From Planctomycetaceae bacterium (GTDB lineage: Bacteria; Planctomycetota; Planctomycetia; Pirellulales; Pirellulaceae), in NCBI GenBank assembly GCA_020638995.1, contig JACKHM010000004.1, positions 620,001 to 684,000 on the forward strand: DNA of 64,000 bases. The letters run 5' to 3'. The notes under the pieces were generated by a model, which saw only the letters and a list, made by a program, of their open reading frames with translations, was not told where the DNA came from and did not search any database. Shown piece after piece: positions 50,279 through 60,437 of this stretch (within the stretch, counting starts at the first letter, position 1; each line of letters opens with the position of its first letter). The position numbers and the translations under genes were made by a program.

Positions 50279-52063
50279 CTATTCGTAAATCCCTGCCTTG
50301 CGCAAGTACTCGCGAGCGGCGGAGTCGGGATATTTGGCTTGCATGGCCTTCCGCAGGTACTCTTCTCCTTTCCGACGATCGACGGCACCACCGAGGCCTT
50401 CAACGTAGATAACTCCCAACCGATAGGCCGCATAACCACTGCCTGCGTCCATAGCACGCTGCATCCACTGTAAACCCAACTCGTGGTCTTTCTCGACCAA
50501 TGTTCCGGTCAGACACAAGTAGCCGATGTCCGCGTAGGCACGCACGGAGCCCATTTCGGCCGCTTGGTAGTAGGCGTCGATCGCCTCGTGTCGCTTCGCG
50601 AGTTCGTAATAGCGGCCCAGTTGTCGCGCGGCGTAGGGCAAGCCGCGGTCGACGGCTTGGCGGTACCACTTCTCGGCCAACTCTAAGTCTTGCTCGACTC
50701 CTTGACCTCGCTCGTACAGTATCGCCCGTTGCGTCAGGGCGGCGGCCCATAGCAGTTCTTCCAGACGATCTCCTTGCCGATCCGGTGGTCGCCGCACATC
50801 GATCAGGTACTTATACCACTTCTCCGCTTCTTCGTAGTTGATCGCGACGCTACGTTCGCTTCCACCGAGCGATTGCTTTCTAGTTGGTCGGACTGTGACT
50901 ACGTTTGACTCGCCGCTGCGAAAAACGACCAAGTCAACATCGACTCCCACGGCAGCGGTGGCGACCATGCCGGCAAACTGGCTGGTGCTTCGCAATGGCT
51001 CGCCTTTCCAACGCACGAGGATGTCACCAGCTTTCAAGCCAGCTTGAACCGCTGGGCTTTGAGGAATGACACCACTAACCAAGACGCCGTCCGATCCGTC
51101 GTAACGAAACGTCTTCGCCAGTTCCGCGTTGAGGTCCTGGACGGACACTCCCAAGAACGCTTCTTCGGATTCAGACGCCTCGTTGTCGCCGTCCCTCGTG
51201 TCGCCATCTTCCCCAGAAGGCATCGCCTTGGTCGCTCCCTGCAACCAATCGTTGGCGCCGAATTGGTAGTCCATGGCCAATTTACGCGCGGCCAGGACCG
51301 ACCCGTGTTCGGCTGCTTCCCGGAGCCAGTTGCTCAGTTGCCGGTTGCTGGGATTGTTGGAGTATTGGGGATTAAAAGCTAACAGCACCTCGGCCCAAGC
51401 AACGCCTTGTTCATCCAACTCATGAAGCCGAGCGAAAACGTGATCGAGCGGAACGGGTGTCTTCGTGACCGCCAACTGAATCTGCTCGCCATGTCGTTCG
51501 ATGTCGAACGTAACGGTCATTTGTCCCTTTTCGGTCGTCGCGGCAATGGACTTCATCAGATCGGGCTCCGACGTCACCACCTCGCCTTCGAATCGCACAA
51601 CGCGATCCCCGCGCTGGAATCCCGCGCTTTCCGCCGGGCTGCCTGGGAGTACCGCCTGGACAAAGACTTGCGAAGCGTCATCAAGCAAGAGGTCGTAAAG
51701 GACCACACCAATGATGGGCGTTCCCTGCGACGTGCCCACGTTCCGCTTGCGAGGAGAATTGGAGGTAATGGTCACTTCATGCCCAACCGCGACACGTCCC
51801 GAAGCTTGTTGGATTTCGGCTTCAATCCGCTGGTTGTCAACACCGGTTACCTTGGCGACTCCAACTTCCGCTGGTCCGACGCCGGGAATTTCGACCGAGA
51901 TCGTCATGCGATCACCCACGGCGGGAAGGTATTCGGAATCGCTTGATACAATCAGCTTCTTACCGTCGACCGTGGCCACGGTTCCCTTGATCTCTTCGGC
52001 CGACACAGAGGTGGCCAGGAGAGTCATGGCGCCGCACACGGCCAACACATATCTCCGTTGCAT
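50279..52063 (-). CDS. Double-PDZ, Sel1-repeat exported protein
   Basis: A 594-residue protein with a signal peptide (QRRYVLAVCGAMTLLATSVS). An N-terminal beta-barrel-like region is followed by a PDZ domain at about 110-200 (VQAVLPGSPAESAGFQRGDR). A second PDZ lies at about 300-385 (AFLGVSVQDLNAELAKTF, GVIPQSPAVQAGLKAGDI). Sel1/TPR-type repeats flank and follow it: YKYLIDVRRPPDRQGDRLEE, AILYERGQGVEQDLELAEKW, LGRYYELAKRHEAIDAYYQA, GYLCLTGTLVEKDHELGLQW. No protease domain is present, so it is probably a scaffold in the periplasm. It follows the RHS gene on the same strand after two hairpins. Confidence 0.88.
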   Translation of the reverse strand: MQRRYVLAVCGAMTLLATSVSAEEIKGTVATVDGKKLIVSSDSEYLPAVGDRMTISVEIPGVGPAEVGVAKVTGVDNQRIEAEIQQASGRVAVGHEVTITSNSPRKRNVGTSQGTPIIGVVLYDLLLDDASQVFVQAVLPGSPAESAGFQRGDRVVRFEGEVVTSEPDLMKSIAATTEKGQMTVTFDIERHGEQIQLAVTKTPVPLDHVFARLHELDEQGVAWAEVLLAFNPQYSNNPSNRQLSNWLREAAEHGSVLAARKLAMDYQFGANDWLQGATKAMPSGEDGDTRDGDNEASESEEAFLGVSVQDLNAELAKTFRYDGSDGVLVSGVIPQSPAVQAGLKAGDILVRWKGEPLRSTSQFAGMVATAAVGVDVDLVVFRSGESNVVTVRPTRKQSLGGSERSVAINYEEAEKWYKYLIDVRRPPDRQGDRLEELLWAAALTQRAILYERGQGVEQDLELAEKWYRQAVDRGLPYAARQLGRYYELAKRHEAIDAYYQAAEMGSVRAYADIGYLCLTGTLVEKDHELGLQWMQRAMDAGSGYAAYRLGVIYVEGLGGAVDRRKGEEYLRKAMQAKYPDSAAREYLRKAGIYE

Positions 52064-52184
52064 CGTTGCAGTTCTCCTTTGAGATAGTCGCCTTTCGCTT
52101 CAAGGCTGTGAAAAATCGTGGTACGTCGAGTGACGCAATCTTGAGCCTCAGCGAAGGGCGTGGGATGCCTGTGTTGTCCACCGC

Positions 52185-52219
52185 GGCCTGAAGAAGGCCC
52201 CATCACGCGGAGCGTGATG
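52185..52219 (-). terminator. Twin hairpins after the RHS gene
   Basis: On the RHS mRNA, CATCACGC pairs with GCGTGATG across TCC (52201-52219), then GGCCT pairs with AGGCC across five bases (52185-52199). They lie 27 and 47 bases after the stop. The first palindrome also resembles the core of the 98-bp mobile element at 61800 and may be a dispersed repeat. Confidence 0.5.
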
Positions 52220-52245
52220 GCTACCATCACAATCCGACCGTGTCA

Positions 52246-55200
52246 TTAACGCACTCGCTCGAAGTTCAAATTGCTCATCCCGAGTTGTCGACCATCGTAT
52301 TTGCCGCTGTTGGGGACGAGCGATTGGTCAAACGCATTGTATCGGTGTCCGGATGCTCCCACGGTTGTGATTTGCATACGGCTGGCTGCGAGGATTTGGC
52401 CGTTCGGATGACGCAAGGGACCACTGTATCCAGCGGGAATGGTGACTTGTGCTGCATGCCACTGCCATTGGCCTGACACATCGCTTCGATAGCGAATGGT
52501 CAGCTGCAGCGCCTCGCCCGTACGGTTGTTGATGTTGAGGCCGGCTTTGGTAAACGTCCGCAGCGGGCCGCTGGACGAACGGGTCGTGGCCTCGGACTTC
52601 GTCGCGTTGCCGGACCAAGATTGCCCGCGATTGTTGGTCATTTGCCAGTTGGCTTTGGTCAGGTGTGGATCAAAGGCGAAGGCGCCGCCGCCAGATGGGC
52701 CACCTGTCTCCGCCTCGCGATTGCTGCTCCATGTGAAACGCAGGATCTTGCCGTCAAATGTACCGTTAAGAGACCGAGTCCAACTGCCGTCCGATTCATG
52801 TCCGGACACTTGATTTCCATTTTGTGTAAACACCCATGTCGCACCGCAACTGCACTTCCAGCTTCCCGCCAGCGTTGGCGGTGTGGTAGCGCGCGGTGGA
52901 GTGGGCTGCGTGTTGCGAGCTGGTTGCGACGGAATCGGTCGCGCCGGCAACGAGGGACTCGCGGCCGACGTATTGGGAGTCGGTCGCGCGGGCAACGGCT
53001 GACTCGGTGTCGGGCGACTGGGGAGCGTGCTCTCAGGATCGGGCGCCGAGCCCGGTTCTGAGTTAGCCGCGATTTCCCCCGTGTCGTAAATGGTGACACT
53101 CACCTCGTCACCCGCGGCGGCCGGACTTCCCGCCGCCGGCAATTGCTCGTAAACACGATGAGGCGTCTCGCCTTCGCCCGCCGCTTTACCAAGTTGCAAT
53201 TTCGGTGTCAGCCCGGCCGCCGTCAATTGCTGGCTGGCCTGACCGGCGGGCAGCCCAGTCACATCGGGCACGGTCATCTGGCCACTGGGCGTTTCGGTTT
53301 TGTCGTAGATCGTAATGACCACTTCCGTTTTGACCGGAACTCTCACATTCGATTCCGGGGCCTGCTTGTAAACTTGAAACGCCTGCGGATAGGAAGGAGC
53401 GGGTATGCCTAAAAGGAGCTTGGGACTCAGCCGTGACGCCAGTAGCTTTCGTCTTGCCTCAATCGCACTCAGCCCCAGCACATCCGGCACCAAGACGGTC
53501 AATCCGTCAGGTGTCGGAGTCACATCGGCGTTGCTGTTTGGCGTCCGCGGCCTCCGGTTTGAATTGGCCGACAGCACGGACTGCGCCGGTCCCTGGGACG
53601 TGTATCGCTGACGTCCGTTCACCGCCAAACGCGGCACAGTGGGAACGAGGCCAGATGACTCAGGCGGATCTGCGGCAACGAACAGGTCTGCAAAAGAATC
53701 TGCCCGGGACTCGCGGTCTAACGCTGCCAGTTTCGTCATGCACTGATGACCTTGCCGCAAATGGGCATACGCCGGGTCCCTTTCGATATTCAGTGACGAG
53801 AACCCATCATCGAGGTCCTCCTTGAGCTGATCGTGTTCCGCCAACAATTCATCGACTTTCTTGACCGCATTGCGAGCCCGCTCGATCAGCTTCCTCGCTT
53901 CATCCCGAATGTCCTGTGGTGAGTCTGGATCACCCACCACCGAACGTGCCATCTCTTCGAGTTGCTCATCCACACGAGCGGCTCGGTCCACCCACTCAAA
54001 AAAATTACCACTCGGTGAAAAATCCAAGTCGACTGCCAAGGCTTCTGAATCACGAATCACGCCCGCCGCTCGGCCATCGCGCCAATAGGGTTCCAGCAAT
54101 CGCCGGATGCCGCCTTTGATCCGGCCGCCGGGGCGCAGATCCTGATTCCGTTTCGAGGTCTCTAACGAATCTCGCAATGTTTGCAAAGCACGCAATTCAG
54201 CAGCCAGTTCGCGCCGACTTTGCTCCTCGGTTGGCAGCAGGTCGAGACATTGGGCGAGATTAGGAGCTAAGTCTTCAATTTGTTCCTTTGCATCTCGCAA
54301 ATCAGATCGAAAAGTGTAATCGAGCATGTGTTGAGAATAGAACCCAGCTCTCGCACTCCACATCAATGTGTGTTTGGACGATGCAGCTTTGAACACGTCG
54401 GTCTGATCCATCTCCGAAGTGGAACTAGCAGGGGCGGCAGCGTATTTTGCAAGTTGTTCGCAAATAGACTTCGCCCGCTTCTCCATGTCTTTAACGTACC
54501 GATCCAGGTCCTCGGGCTCTGGCGTCGTCAAGTCTTTTGCCTGTTCGAGCAGCTTCTCCAGTTTCTCGACGCCTTTCTTCAGGTCGTCAAAACCGTCGGG
54601 ACTTGAATTCAGCACACCTTCGACATCGGCGATGCGTTCGCGGAGTTCCTGTTCGCGCTGCGCGGCATCTTCCAGGGCTTGCCGCAACGCCCGTTCGGCA
54701 CTCTGGCCTTCCGCCAGCAGTTTCCGAGCTTCCGTCAAGGCCGTATCTAAATTCGGGATAGGATCGTTTGGATTGCGGCTCATCAAGACGCCGAACAGCG
54801 GCGGTCGGCCTTCCAGGACATTCGCCCGCATGATATTGACCAACTCTTGCTCTGTGGGCAGGCTGCCATCGGGATTGCGGACAGCGGCGTCGCTTCCTTC
54901 CGCAAGGGCTTGTCGAATCACTTGTTCCAGCTGGCGAATCTCCGCATCGCGATTCTGCCGCAGTTGGCTGATCCGATTCATCCAGGCTCGACGCGCGTTG
55001 ATCGCGTCAATCTGTTCGTCGAGGAACCGGACGGTATCGTAGACGTCCAGCAGTTCCGGTCCGTAGGTGATGGCGCCGTAAACCAAGCCGACGCCCGTCG
55101 CCATGCCCACGGCCGGCAACGCCCTCCGTAAGTAGCCACCGAGTCTTCGCGCGACGGCTTCATCCGGAACAGCCGCGTCGACGCCTTGACGCGCGGCCGC

Positions 55201-58200
55201 GCGACTTGCTCGACTTGCGGCCAATTCGGCGACCTCTTCGGCCGCTTCCTCTGCCGCCTCGCGTTCAAGACGCAACGCGCCAGAACTGGCCGACGGCGAG
55301 TTTCCGATCCGACCCGTTGCGTTGCCTCGATTGAACGCTCCCGAACGATTCGGACCAGCTTCGACGCGACCCGTTGCATGGCCTCGATTGAAGGCGCCTT
55401 CGCCACCGTTTGGCATACTCGATCGGCTCGACACACGATCAACGTCGATGGCCCCAGTGTCGCGATTGATTGACAGTGGATCTTGGCGTCCTTCGAGACG
55501 CCCAGTATTGTGCGGAGCGAGATCGCCGCCGGAATTCGTTGGCCGCGGCTTGACTGCAACTGCGTCCTCCAAGACTCCACGACGATAGAGTTCGTTGCGG
55601 GCTTGGCGTGCGTTTTCACTGAAATTGCCATAAGACCTGTTGAACGCTTCGTCCATCCTCGTTAGTGCGTTTTGGTTGCGAGCAAGCCGTCTCGCCAAAC
55701 GCCGTCCCCGGAGCTCGCGCTCCGCGCTGTGGGTCTGCATTCGCCAATACTCTTCGATTTCCTGATTGGTCCATCCGTCAAAAAGCTCCGGCCCAAGCCC
55801 CGTGGGATCACGGTAACGCTGTGGGTTGTTGGCCGCATACGCATACGCGTTGTGCGTAGCCGGCATTTCGTGCGAACCGAGCCAGGGATCGAGGCTGATG
55901 AACCGGAACAGCGACGGATCGTAGTAGCGGCGCCGGGCGTAATACAGCCCATGATCGTCCACCAGCATTCCGGCGTAACCGGCCAGCGGCGCGGCGCCCT
56001 CGTGATTGATCACGGCGCCAAACGGTCCGAAATCGGTGCGGGCGGCAACTTGTCCTTCGGTTGTAACCAGTCGGCGAATCGACCGGAGCCGGTCCGACAC
56101 AACAAAGTACGTTTCGCCGTTGGATCCGCAGATCGCCAGCGGCCAGTCCGTATTCGGATAAGAAACGATCAGCCACACGACGCCAGCGGCGTCCTTCAAC
56201 CCGACCAGACCAGATGGCAAGTAGGCATACCACCGCTGGCCACCCGGACCGCGTTCCCACAACCGGTCTCCATCCGGCAGATAGCCGAACTCCCATTCGT
56301 AGCCCTCCACGCGCCGCCGCCTGAGTCGCCCCGCCGCGTCGAACACGTTTTCGGTCTGCATTAGTAAGTCGTCGGTTTGCGTCAGGTTGCCCGCTTCGTC
56401 CCAAGCGTACATCGCGCGCGAACCGTTCCGAACTGGCCGCCCCGCGCGATCCAGTTGCCATTCCGCGGCTTGCGCGGGACCGCGGACGGCCGTCAAGTTG
56501 TCATTCCCATCGTATTCCAGCGAAGTCGTTTCCCCACCGCCGGCCACCTGCGTCAACCGGTTGTCCTGGTCGTATTGCAACGCCGTGACGGGCCGGTCGC
56601 CCGGCTCAATCTCTACGAGGTTTCCGTAGCCGTTGTATTGGTACTTCTCCAGCAACAACAAAGCCCGATTGGCGCCAACGCAGCCAACCGAAGAAACACG
56701 GTCGGCGCGGTCGTAGGCAACCGCCATCTGAAAATGATCGCCGCTGGCAAGCTTCACGGGCCGCCCCGCGGCGTCGTGCTCGATATCAAGCACCGTCCCG
56801 CCCGGTAGTTCGATCGCCCGGAGCCGCCCGTCGTCACCGTATCGATAAGTTGCTTGCAAGTCGTTCAGCCGAATACCCGCCGAACGTCCGAACTCGTCCA
56901 TGGGCATTCGCAGGTCCAAATCTGCTTCGATGTATCGCCGGCGAGCCAACGAGCCATCCGCATGATGCTCCTGCCGGATCTCGTACTGATCGCCTTTCGC
57001 ACTTGATAACAGCCCATGTTTGTCGTAAGCGAAAGCGACCTTCCCCGCGGGATCCATGACTTCCCGCACGCGGCCTACATCGTCGTACGTATACGCCGCC
57101 GCGATGCCCAACGCCGAGTTTTCCATGCGCAACCGACCGACGGCGTCGTAAACGTATTCCCGGTATATCACTCCATCGCGAGTGACGCGCGTCAACCGGC
57201 CCGACGGATCGCGCCCCAACACCATGCCTTGGCCGCTTGGTAGCTCGATCCGCGCCAGTCGTCCAGCCGCGTCGTGCTGGTACTTCCAAACGCGTCGTGA
57301 AGGAGCTCGCACGGAAAGGACATTTCCGAACTTGTCGTAACTCGTGTTGGTGCGGTGAACCGATTCACCCTCGCCCTCGGTCACTTCCAACGGTTGAAGC
57401 CAGGCATTCGTCGTTCGAGTCCATTGGCCAACTCCGTTCCACTCTAGCCCCATCCGCCCCTCGGCCTCGTCAGTGTAATCGAACGATTGTCGACCGTGCA
57501 TCGAGTCCTCCGTCCAGATCTGCCTGCCCTGCTGGTCATAACCAAAACGAGTCGTCAGGCCGTTGTCATCCTTCTCAATCAAATGTCCCAACTCGTCGTA
57601 CGTACGTCGCAATTGCTCGCCGGTCGACCAGTCTTCGGCAACGCGACGGCCAGCGGCGTCGTACTGAAATCGCACTTCCCTGCCACTGGAGTACTGAACA
57701 CTCACCAGTCGGTCGCGTTCGTCATAGACATAGGATTCGGCCCGCACTGGAGAACTTCTGGCCGACACCACGCGGCCGCGTTCGTCGTATTCGTACTCCG
57801 ACCACTCGCCTGACTCGTTCGAGCTTTTCACCAATCGACCGTGCTCGTCGTATTCACTGGCCACCCATTTCCCGTTGGATGCCTCGACCCGCACAACCCG
57901 CCCCAGCGCGTCGTATTGCAGCGATGCCGTGATCCCACCCACGCGTTTGATCGTGACGAGTCGGCCAAACTTATCAAAGCCAAACGTCTCCTCGCCGGCT
58001 GCCGTACGCCGCGAACGGAGGTTGCCTTCGTCGTCATACTGATAGACCGTTTCACGACCGCGATCCGTTGTTTTCACCAGTCGCCCTTGCTCGTCTAATT
58101 CGCGTTTGGGCGCGGGAGGCGGGAGGAAGTCGGGTGCCGCGGCCAAGTCGGCCACGACAGGTTGCTCATCCGCGACAGGCGACTCGTCCGGGACGGCAAC

Positions 58201-59016
58201 CGCGCTTTCGGCGTCCCGTTCGGCGAGTTGCAGAGCGTCCACTAGTGGAGGAGGCGGCGAAATCGCGGTGGACACGCCGTATGAATCGCGAGCCGAAGCC
58301 AACTCGCCATCATCCGCGTACCCGTATTCCACGCGGTTTCGCCACGCATTGACAACCGCCGTCAATCGCCCTTGCGAGTCGTACTCGTAGCTGGTCCGCA
58401 AATCCTGCGGGCCTCGAATGGCGAGAACCCGTCCCTCCGCGTCGTATTCATAGCGCAGCGCGTTGTCGGGAGAAAGCTCCACCACCGTCAGTCGCCCTTC
58501 GTCGTCGTAGCGATACCGAAGCGGCGGGCCTTCGCGCGGCGTCTGCGAAGTCAGTCTTAAATCCGTGTCGAACCGCAGCAGGTCGCCCTGGGCCGTTTTC
58601 AGTTCCCACGAGTCCCCCGCTTTTGCGACGGTGTCTCCCGCGGAGGACATGAAGGCGCCATCCCGCGCCAAAGCCCAAATCCAAGGCTGTCCGCCCAGCC
58701 GCGCCAGCGAGCCTTGATCGCCGATGAATTCCAACTCGATGACGTTCGTGTCGCACCAACCCGCGCCATAAATGGCGGCCCGAGACGCTTGCTCGCCAAT
58801 CCACCACCGCGCGGCCGCCAGCTGTTGCCGGCCAGCGCCGTGTGTCAAGTCGGTTGCGAGCAGCGTCTCGTTGGGAAGCACCTCATGGTTGACCACCAGT
58901 CCGGGGCGAGACGCCTGGGCGTCCAATTCGGCACCTTGCAGTTGCATGGCAACAGTCAGCAACACGAACGAAGTGATTCGCCCCGAAACTGTTTTGCTTC
59001 GAATCGCTCGATACAT
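52246..59016 (-). CDS. Giant YD-repeat (RHS) protein with two C-terminal PASTA domains
   Basis: A 2256-residue exported protein; its leader is RSKTVSGRITSFVLLTVAMQ. From about residue 150 to 950 it is a run of YD repeats (YRYDDEGRLTVVEL, YEYDSQGRLTAVVN). The RHS core closes at about 1072 with LYYARRRYYDPSLFRFISLD and NAYAYAANNPQRYRDPTG. The normal toxin slot is replaced by about 1180 residues: tandem GAFNRG-ATGR units near 1205, a Gly/Ala-rich hydrophobic helix near 1300, coiled coils, two PASTA domains at about 1838-1985 (VPDVLGLSAIEARRKLL, VPDVTGLPAGQASQQL), a Pro-rich linker, a Cys-containing beta domain near 2052 (WKCSCGATWVFTQNGNQVSG) and a final beta domain. PASTA domains bind peptidoglycan in kinases and PBPs. 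Confidence 0.93.
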   Translation of the reverse strand: MYRAIRSKTVSGRITSFVLLTVAMQLQGAELDAQASRPGLVVNHEVLPNETLLATDLTHGAGRQQLAAARWWIGEQASRAAIYGAGWCDTNVIELEFIGDQGSLARLGGQPWIWALARDGAFMSSAGDTVAKAGDSWELKTAQGDLLRFDTDLRLTSQTPREGPPLRYRYDDEGRLTVVELSPDNALRYEYDAEGRVLAIRGPQDLRTSYEYDSQGRLTAVVNAWRNRVEYGYADDGELASARDSYGVSTAISPPPPLVDALQLAERDAESAVAVPDESPVADEQPVVADLAAAPDFLPPPAPKRELDEQGRLVKTTDRGRETVYQYDDEGNLRSRRTAAGEETFGFDKFGRLVTIKRVGGITASLQYDALGRVVRVEASNGKWVASEYDEHGRLVKSSNESGEWSEYEYDERGRVVSARSSPVRAESYVYDERDRLVSVQYSSGREVRFQYDAAGRRVAEDWSTGEQLRRTYDELGHLIEKDDNGLTTRFGYDQQGRQIWTEDSMHGRQSFDYTDEAEGRMGLEWNGVGQWTRTTNAWLQPLEVTEGEGESVHRTNTSYDKFGNVLSVRAPSRRVWKYQHDAAGRLARIELPSGQGMVLGRDPSGRLTRVTRDGVIYREYVYDAVGRLRMENSALGIAAAYTYDDVGRVREVMDPAGKVAFAYDKHGLLSSAKGDQYEIRQEHHADGSLARRRYIEADLDLRMPMDEFGRSAGIRLNDLQATYRYGDDGRLRAIELPGGTVLDIEHDAAGRPVKLASGDHFQMAVAYDRADRVSSVGCVGANRALLLLEKYQYNGYGNLVEIEPGDRPVTALQYDQDNRLTQVAGGGETTSLEYDGNDNLTAVRGPAQAAEWQLDRAGRPVRNGSRAMYAWDEAGNLTQTDDLLMQTENVFDAAGRLRRRRVEGYEWEFGYLPDGDRLWERGPGGQRWYAYLPSGLVGLKDAAGVVWLIVSYPNTDWPLAICGSNGETYFVVSDRLRSIRRLVTTEGQVAARTDFGPFGAVINHEGAAPLAGYAGMLVDDHGLYYARRRYYDPSLFRFISLDPWLGSHEMPATHNAYAYAANNPQRYRDPTGLGPELFDGWTNQEIEEYWRMQTHSAERELRGRRLARRLARNQNALTRMDEAFNRSYGNFSENARQARNELYRRGVLEDAVAVKPRPTNSGGDLAPHNTGRLEGRQDPLSINRDTGAIDVDRVSSRSSMPNGGEGAFNRGHATGRVEAGPNRSGAFNRGNATGRIGNSPSASSGALRLEREAAEEAAEEVAELAASRASRAAARQGVDAAVPDEAVARRLGGYLRRALPAVGMATGVGLVYGAITYGPELLDVYDTVRFLDEQIDAINARRAWMNRISQLRQNRDAEIRQLEQVIRQALAEGSDAAVRNPDGSLPTEQELVNIMRANVLEGRPPLFGVLMSRNPNDPIPNLDTALTEARKLLAEGQSAERALRQALEDAAQREQELRERIADVEGVLNSSPDGFDDLKKGVEKLEKLLEQAKDLTTPEPEDLDRYVKDMEKRAKSICEQLAKYAAAPASSTSEMDQTDVFKAASSKHTLMWSARAGFYSQHMLDYTFRSDLRDAKEQIEDLAPNLAQCLDLLPTEEQSRRELAAELRALQTLRDSLETSKRNQDLRPGGRIKGGIRRLLEPYWRDGRAAGVIRDSEALAVDLDFSPSGNFFEWVDRAARVDEQLEEMARSVVGDPDSPQDIRDEARKLIERARNAVKKVDELLAEHDQLKEDLDDGFSSLNIERDPAYAHLRQGHQCMTKLAALDRESRADSFADLFVAADPPESSGLVPTVPRLAVNGRQRYTSQGPAQSVLSANSNRRPRTPNSNADVTPTPDGLTVLVPDVLGLSAIEARRKLLASRLSPKLLLGIPAPSYPQAFQVYKQAPESNVRVPVKTEVVITIYDKTETPSGQMTVPDVTGLPAGQASQQLTAAGLTPKLQLGKAAGEGETPHRVYEQLPAAGSPAAAGDEVSVTIYDTGEIAANSEPGSAPDPESTLPSRPTPSQPLPARPTPNTSAASPSLPARPIPSQPARNTQPTPPRATTPPTLAGSWKCSCGATWVFTQNGNQVSGHESDGSWTRSLNGTFDGKILRFTWSSNREAETGGPSGGGAFAFDPHLTKANWQMTNNRGQSWSGNATKSEATTRSSSGPLRTFTKAGLNINNRTGEALQLTIRYRSDVSGQWQWHAAQVTIPAGYSGPLRHPNGQILAASRMQITTVGASGHRYNAFDQSLVPNSGKYDGRQLGMSNLNFERVR

Positions 59017-59270
59017 GACCAGTCACCTCTCAATAAAGCATGTGTGTTGGTCTGTAGTTGATGGATGCGGGGAACGCGATTTCGATCCGTCGCAGAGACA
59101 GCCAGATCAGTCCCGCTCCACCTTGGATCTTAACATGATTCGACTTAGCTTTCCGCAGCATTCGCTAATGGACCATGCGGCATTGTGACGTTGCGTATTG
59201 GTAGTGAGGTGGAATGTGTCACTACATCGTTGCGAGAATAATGCACGGCCAGCTGATGGACCTACGCGAC

Positions 59271-60180
59271 TTATTCGTACTTGGCGCCGCCGAGAGTGTC
59301 TGTGATCTCGTCCTTGTTTTGCCAGTGCAAGTAGAACCAACTCGCGTGGCCGTTCTTCGGATAATTCTTGTATATCTGTTGAAAGGCCTTGATCGCGGCT
59401 TTCTGATTGCTGGCCTACTCTTGCGTATAGCCAATTTGACCCATCACCCAGGGCGCGGAATTCGTCGCGTCGCCCACGACCTGGCCATACAAAATCACGG
59501 CCTCGGCATACTCTTTCATCGCGCGGTGACACGCAGCCACTTCGGAATAGCTGCTGGGGAAGTTGTTGCATTGGCGAAAGTAACCGATTGCCTCCTTGTA
59601 CTTTCCAGCATCGCGATAGCTGGTCGCGATCGACCACGACAACAAGATGATGCCAAGTTGCGTCACCCGCCGCCTTGCCCGCAGGATTCGCGGCGGTGGG
59701 TTGTACTTTTCGATCCTGTTTATCTTGGATGCGAAAGTGATAATGGCCGTCCTGCCGAGCCCGATATAGCCACATCGAGTTGCGTGTGAACACCTTCGCA
59801 TCGGCTTTGTAAATAATGCTGTAGTTTGTCTTGCCGTCCGGCGCGGCGGCGTCGTCCAACAGCCATAGCTCTAGCGAAAAGCTGCCGTTCAAGACGCCGT
59901 CGATGCGTGTGTCGGTTGGCTGATCAAATGCGAACTCGATTCTCGCGGCCTTCGGACCCGTAAAGTTCGCTGCAAGCCCGCGAACGCCTCGACGGTTCGC
60001 AACACTCACATAGTTACCAACAATGTTCCCCGTCTGATCGCTCGCCATCGCACCGTGCGACTCGTCAAACGACCACCACACCATTGGCTCGTCGTTTAGA
60101 ATCGTTTCTCGATAGTCCGCGTGAACAATCGTTACACCGGTCAAGAGACAAAACGTAGCAAAAAAGTGGGCGGACTTCAT
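59271..60180 (-). pseudogene. Decayed LamG-TPR exported protein gene
   Basis: ATG 60180 starts a signal peptide (KSAHFFATFCLLTGVTIVHA) and half a LamG domain (PMVWWSFDESHGAMASDQTG, LNGSFSLELWLLDDAAAPDG, WHHLVVVVDRD). Near 59640 the meaningful frame jumps by a base to a TPR frame (SIATSYRDAGKYKEAIGYFR, AMKEYAEAVILYGQVV). That frame meets an in-frame TAG at 59415-59417 and then continues as protein-like sequence (ASNQKAAIKAFQQIYKNYPK, GHASWFYLHWQNK) to a TAA at 59271-59273. The second half of LamG is missing, so a deletion plus a nonsense change are the simplest explanation. The long frame drawn straight through to 59107 is meaningless after the junction. Confidence 0.75.
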
Positions 60181-60437
60181 ATGCTCAGTATAAACACGTT
60201 GCAAGCCACGATGAACTCCGGCTGTTACAATGCAACGCAAGTAATTGAAACCAGAACAGCTATTTAACGCGGCCAAAGCGTTGGTCGCGTTCACAATCGC
60301 CAATTCCCAAGCAACCACGGAATTGAACCATGAATTTTGTACAAGCCATTTCAAAACCAAATAGGCAGGTAGCTGCGTTCGCTAGAACGCGGAGACTTTC
60401 AGGCTGCGACCGGACTCGGGCGAGTGCAGCTACAAGT

